From NCBI RefSeq assembly GCF_036178145.1, contig NZ_CP108067.1, positions 4,960,001-5,024,000 on the forward strand: 64,000 bases of DNA, read 5' to 3'. This document shows positions 61,541-64,000 of the stretch, piece by piece. Numbering within the stretch: position 1 is the first letter of the stretch; every line of letters starts with the position of its first letter. Origin of the DNA: Streptomyces sp. NBC_00273 (lineage in GTDB: Bacteria; Actinomycetota; Actinomycetes; Streptomycetales; Streptomycetaceae). The notes under the pieces are model-generated. The model searched no databases and was not told where the DNA came from. It saw only the letters and a program-made list of their open reading frames with translations. A program made the translations under genes and the position numbers.

Positions 61541-61662
61541 GGAAGGAAACCCCACACCGCGGAGGCTACGGTCGGTCACGATCCGAACAAAAGCACAGGT
61601 CACAGCCTCACGCTGCAGCACTCCGCCGCAGCGAGGCTCCGAGCCGGAACTGCGTTTCCTCA

Positions 61663-61678
61663 CCCGGCTGAAGCCGGG
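61663..61678. repeat. IS end hairpin next to the aminopeptidase gene
   Basis: CCCGGCT-GA-AGCCGGG, 24 bp upstream of the ATG at 61702. The ribosome site AAGGGA (61690-61695) lies between. Confidence 0.7.
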
Positions 61679-61701
61679 GGCTTCCACACAAGGGAAATAC
61701 G

Positions 61702-62994
61702 ATGAGCTCTCCCGCCCGCTTCGACCGCGGCCACACCGACGATCTGATGACCTTCCTGACGGCCAGTCCGTCGCCGTACCACGCCGTGGCCAACGCGGCG
61801 GAGCGGCTGGAGAAGTCGGGCTTCAGGCAGTTGTCGGAAACGGACGCCTGGGATGCGGGCACCGGGGGCAAGTTCGTGCTCCGCGGCGGTGCGCTCATCG
61901 CCTGGTTCGTCCCCGAAGGCGCGGCCGCACACACCCCGTTCCGGATCGTCGGCGCGCACACCGACTCCCCGAACCTGCGGGTCAAGCCGCTGCCGGACAC
62001 GGGCTCGCAGGGCTGGCGGCAGATCGCCGTCGAGATCTACGGCGGCACCCTGCTCAACACCTGGCTGGACCGCGACCTGGGACTGGCCGGGCGGCTGACC
62101 CTGCGCGACGGCACCGAGCGCCTGGTGAACGTGGACCGCGCACTGCTGCGCGTACCCCAACTCGCCGTGCACCTGGACCGGTCGGTCAACAGCGACGGCC
62201 TCAAGCTCGACAAGCAGCGGCACATGCAGCCGATCTGGGGGCTGGGCGATGTGCAGGAGGGCGACCTGATCTCCTTCCTGGAGGAGGAAGAGGGCCTGGA
62301 CCAGGGGTCGGTGGCCGGCTGGGACCTGATGGTCCACTCCATCGAGCCGCCGTCGTACCTGGGCCGCGACCGCGAGCTGGTGGCCGGACCGCGCATGGAC
62401 AACCTGCTGTCGGTGCACGCGGGCGTCGCGGCGCTGGCCGCGGTCTCCGCCGCCGACAAGCTGGACCACATCCCGGTGCTGGCCGCCTTCGACCACGAGG
62501 AGAACGGCTCGCAGTCCGACACCGGCGCGGACGGCCCGCTCCTGGGCAACGTGCTGGAACGTTCAGTCTTCGCCCGCGGAGGCTCGTACGAGGACCGCGC
62601 GCGGGCCTTCGCGGGCACCATCTGCCTGTCCTCGGACACCGGGCACGCCGTGCACCCCAACTACGGTGAGCGGCACGACCCGACGCACCACCCGCGCGCC
62701 AACGGCGGACCGATCCTGAAGGTCAACGTCAACCAGCGGTACGCCACCGACGGCAGCGGGCGCGCGGTGTTCGCCGCCGCCTGCGAACGGGCCGGCATCC
62801 CGTGGCAGACCTTCGTCTCCAACAACTCGATGCCCTGCGGCACGACGATCGGCCCGATCACCGCAGCCCGCCACGGCATTCAGACCGTGGACATCGGCGT
62901 CGCGATCCTCTCGATGCACAGCGCCCGCGAACTGTGCGGCGCGGACGACCCGTTCCTGCTGGCCAACGCCCTGGTGGCCTTCCTGGAGGGCTGA
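61702..62994 (+). CDS. M18 family aminopeptidase
   Basis: 430 aa. Zinc peptidase of the aspartyl aminopeptidase (DAP/ApeB) type. Motifs: GAHTDSPNLRVK (His and Asp ligands), then AFDHEENGSQSDTGADGPLL (catalytic Glu plus ligand), DTGHAVHPNY, and the final ligand VAILSMHSAREL. Cytosolic; removes N-terminal acidic or neutral residues. The start has AAGGGA 6 bases before. The IS remnant immediately upstream suggests its native promoter was displaced. Confidence 0.93.
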   Translation: MSSPARFDRGHTDDLMTFLTASPSPYHAVANAAERLEKSGFRQLSETDAWDAGTGGKFVLRGGALIAWFVPEGAAAHTPFRIVGAHTDSPNLRVKPLPDTGSQGWRQIAVEIYGGTLLNTWLDRDLGLAGRLTLRDGTERLVNVDRALLRVPQLAVHLDRSVNSDGLKLDKQRHMQPIWGLGDVQEGDLISFLEEEEGLDQGSVAGWDLMVHSIEPPSYLGRDRELVAGPRMDNLLSVHAGVAALAAVSAADKLDHIPVLAAFDHEENGSQSDTGADGPLLGNVLERSVFARGGSYEDRARAFAGTICLSSDTGHAVHPNYGERHDPTHHPRANGGPILKVNVNQRYATDGSGRAVFAAACERAGIPWQTFVSNNSMPCGTTIGPITAARHGIQTVDIGVAILSMHSARELCGADDPFLLANALVAFLEG

Positions 62995-63021
62995 GCCCCC
63001 AGGAAGGCCGGCGCCGCCCGG

Positions 63022-64000
63022 CTACCCCTCGGCGTCCATCCCGGCGAGGACGAGGGGCAGCCGGGCGGCGCCGTCGGCGGTGACCCGAACCGGAACGCCC
63101 CAGTCCTGCTGGTGGACGTGGCAGGCCGGGTACTCGTTGGCGGGGTCGTCGTCGCAGGACGCCGCCATCGCCGAGACGTGCAGGACGCCCTCGGTGACGT
63201 CCGGGTTCAGCGCGAGCTCCCGGAACAGGTCGGTTCCGGCGCCCTCGCCGCCCGCCAGCAGCTCGGGCGGGGTCGAGGAGACGAGCAGCCGGGTGGAGGG
63301 CCCGTAGCGGGTGTCGAGCTTCTGCCCGGCCGGCGCCTGGAAGACGATGTCGAGGCGGAGCGTGCCGGGCGCCACCTCGGTGGCGGCCCGCTGCGTACGG
63401 TGGGCGACCGCGTCCACCCGGACCGCCTCCTCCGGGAGGCGCAGCCGGGTCAGCCGGTGCCGGGCCGACTCGACGACCACGATGTCCTCGCCCACCAGCA
63501 CGGCGTCGCTGGGCTCGCGCAGGTCGGTCGCGAGGGTCGAGACCTGGCCGGTGGCCGGGTCGTAGCGGCGCAGCGCGTGGTTGTACGTGTCGCACACCGC
63601 GACCGAGCCGTCGGGCAGGGCGGTCACGCCGAGCGGGTGCTGGAGCAGGGCCTGGGCGGCGTCGCCGTCCCGGTGTCCGAAGTCGAACAGCCCGGTGCCG
63701 ACGGCGGACTTGATCACGTACCCCTCGTCGCCGGCTTCCACGTACCGCAGGGCGCTGGTCTCGGAGTCGGCGATCCACAGCCGGTCCCCGGCGGCCGCGA
63801 GCCCCGAGGGCTGGGCGAACCAGGCCTCGGCGGCCGGCCCGTCGAGCAGCCCCTCGTTGGTCGTACCGGCCGCGACCTCGACGGTCCCGGCCTCCGGGTC
63901 CCAGGTCCACAGCTGGTGCACACCGGCCATGGCGATCCAGACCCGGCCCTGCCACCAGGCCACGTCCCACGGCGAGGACAGGTCCACCTCCAGCGCCGGC
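63022..64000 (-). CDS. NHL-repeat protein, C-terminal part (partial)
   Basis: Runs off the right edge in frame; at least 326 codons are visible. It contains beta-propeller NHL repeats (LDGPAAEAWFAQPSGLAAAGDRLWIADSETSALRYV, then HPLGVTALPDGSVAVCDTYNHALRRYDPATG) and a C-terminal beta sandwich (TLRLDIVFQAPAGQKLDTRYGPSTRLLVSST...). Full-length relatives carry an N-terminal thioredoxin/AhpC domain, which would lie outside. A CDDDPANEYPACHVHQQDWGVPV segment near the end holds paired Cys. Convergent with the aminopeptidase. Confidence 0.85.
   Translation of the reverse strand, partial: PALEVDLSSPWDVAWWQGRVWIAMAGVHQLWTWDPEAGTVEVAAGTTNEGLLDGPAAEAWFAQPSGLAAAGDRLWIADSETSALRYVEAGDEGYVIKSAVGTGLFDFGHRDGDAAQALLQHPLGVTALPDGSVAVCDTYNHALRRYDPATGQVSTLATDLREPSDAVLVGEDIVVVESARHRLTRLRLPEEAVRVDAVAHRTQRAATEVAPGTLRLDIVFQAPAGQKLDTRYGPSTRLLVSSTPPELLAGGEGAGTDLFRELALNPDVTEGVLHVSAMAASCDDDPANEYPACHVHQQDWGVPVRVTADGAARLPLVLAGMDAEG

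Larger units (their letters stand above)
61085..61695. mobile_element. Decayed IS200/IS605-like (TnpB-only) element
   Basis: A truncated tnpB (61112-61540, minus) lies between two structured ends: CCCCTCCT-TAGC-AGGAGGGG at 61105-61124, followed by CCCAC/GTGGG, and CCCGGCT-GA-AGCCGGG at 61663-61678. No target-site duplication is expected for this family. The boundaries are approximate. The right side ends just before the aminopeptidase ribosome site. Confidence 0.7.

Overview
This window is high-GC actinobacterial DNA and almost certainly comes from a Streptomyces chromosome. Supporting signs are the codon bias, AfsR/SARP-type and XRE/DUF397 regulators, SpoIIE-type phosphatases, DUF397, CbtAB with a B12 riboswitch, a PhoX with a canonical PHO box, and a perfect copy of the Streptomyces parS sequence. 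A second, near-perfect parS lies 7 kb away. Because Streptomyces parS sites cluster around oriC, the window is probably in the chromosome core, not an arm. I see no large biosynthetic cluster, prophage, CRISPR array, rRNA or intact tRNA.

Layout. 1-1.8 kb: end of a SpoIIE-type phosphatase, a DUF998 membrane protein fused to a partial LuxR HTH, and an unknown protein. 2.0-5.8 kb: a self-contained persulfide/sulfite detoxification locus (persulfide dioxygenase-rhodanese fusion, rhodanese, TauE/SafE exporter, rhodanese with membrane tail, CstR-like regulator) with four matching TACCCCC/GGGGGTA operators. 5.9-17.6 kb: CAP protein, several small regulator-plus-enzyme pairs (TetR/hydrolase, AraC with two VOC proteins, MarR/NmrA reductase, MFS pump/MarR) and a copper radical oxidase of the GlxA type. 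17.7-25.1 kb: K+ channel, ClC channel, lipoprotein, bicovalent flavin oxidase, PP2C phosphatase, CHMI-like isomerase, and a cold-shock gene with an attenuator-like leader. 25.2-32.7 kb: a large AfsR-family STAND regulator, a GNAT/PaaX-like pair, an omega-aminotransferase and urate oxidase. 32.7-34.7 kb: a cobalamin riboswitch with cbtB-cbtA, a small membrane protein, and a divergent catalytically degenerate histidine-phosphatase-fold protein. 34.9-42.9 kb: a sortase-fold pseudoenzyme, small secreted and cytosolic proteins, RidA/Rrf2, two membrane proteins, and a lipoprotein with an orphan sensor kinase. 42.9-53.1 kb: parS, phoX, a VWA protein, aspS, a PAS-GAF-PP2C-HATPase phosphatase, and an AI-2E family permease. 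53.2-64 kb: pirin, I36 inhibitor, ArsR-like regulator, SseB-like protein, a whiJ-type XRE/DUF397/ATPase locus with a homopolymer frameshift, an acyl-CoA dehydrogenase under paired operators, a tandem zinc-knuckle protein, a decayed TnpB element, M18 aminopeptidase and an NHL-repeat protein running off the end.

The most coherent functional unit is the sulfur locus: the CstR-like sensor and its operators link every enzyme needed to oxidise persulfide and export sulfite. The strongest non-genic signals are the parS sites, the PHO box, the duplicated leaderless promoter of the two VOC genes, the Rrf2 promoter/operator and the cold-shock leader hairpin. Several proteins keep a catalytic fold but lack the active residues (sortase, histidine phosphatase, alpha/beta hydrolase).
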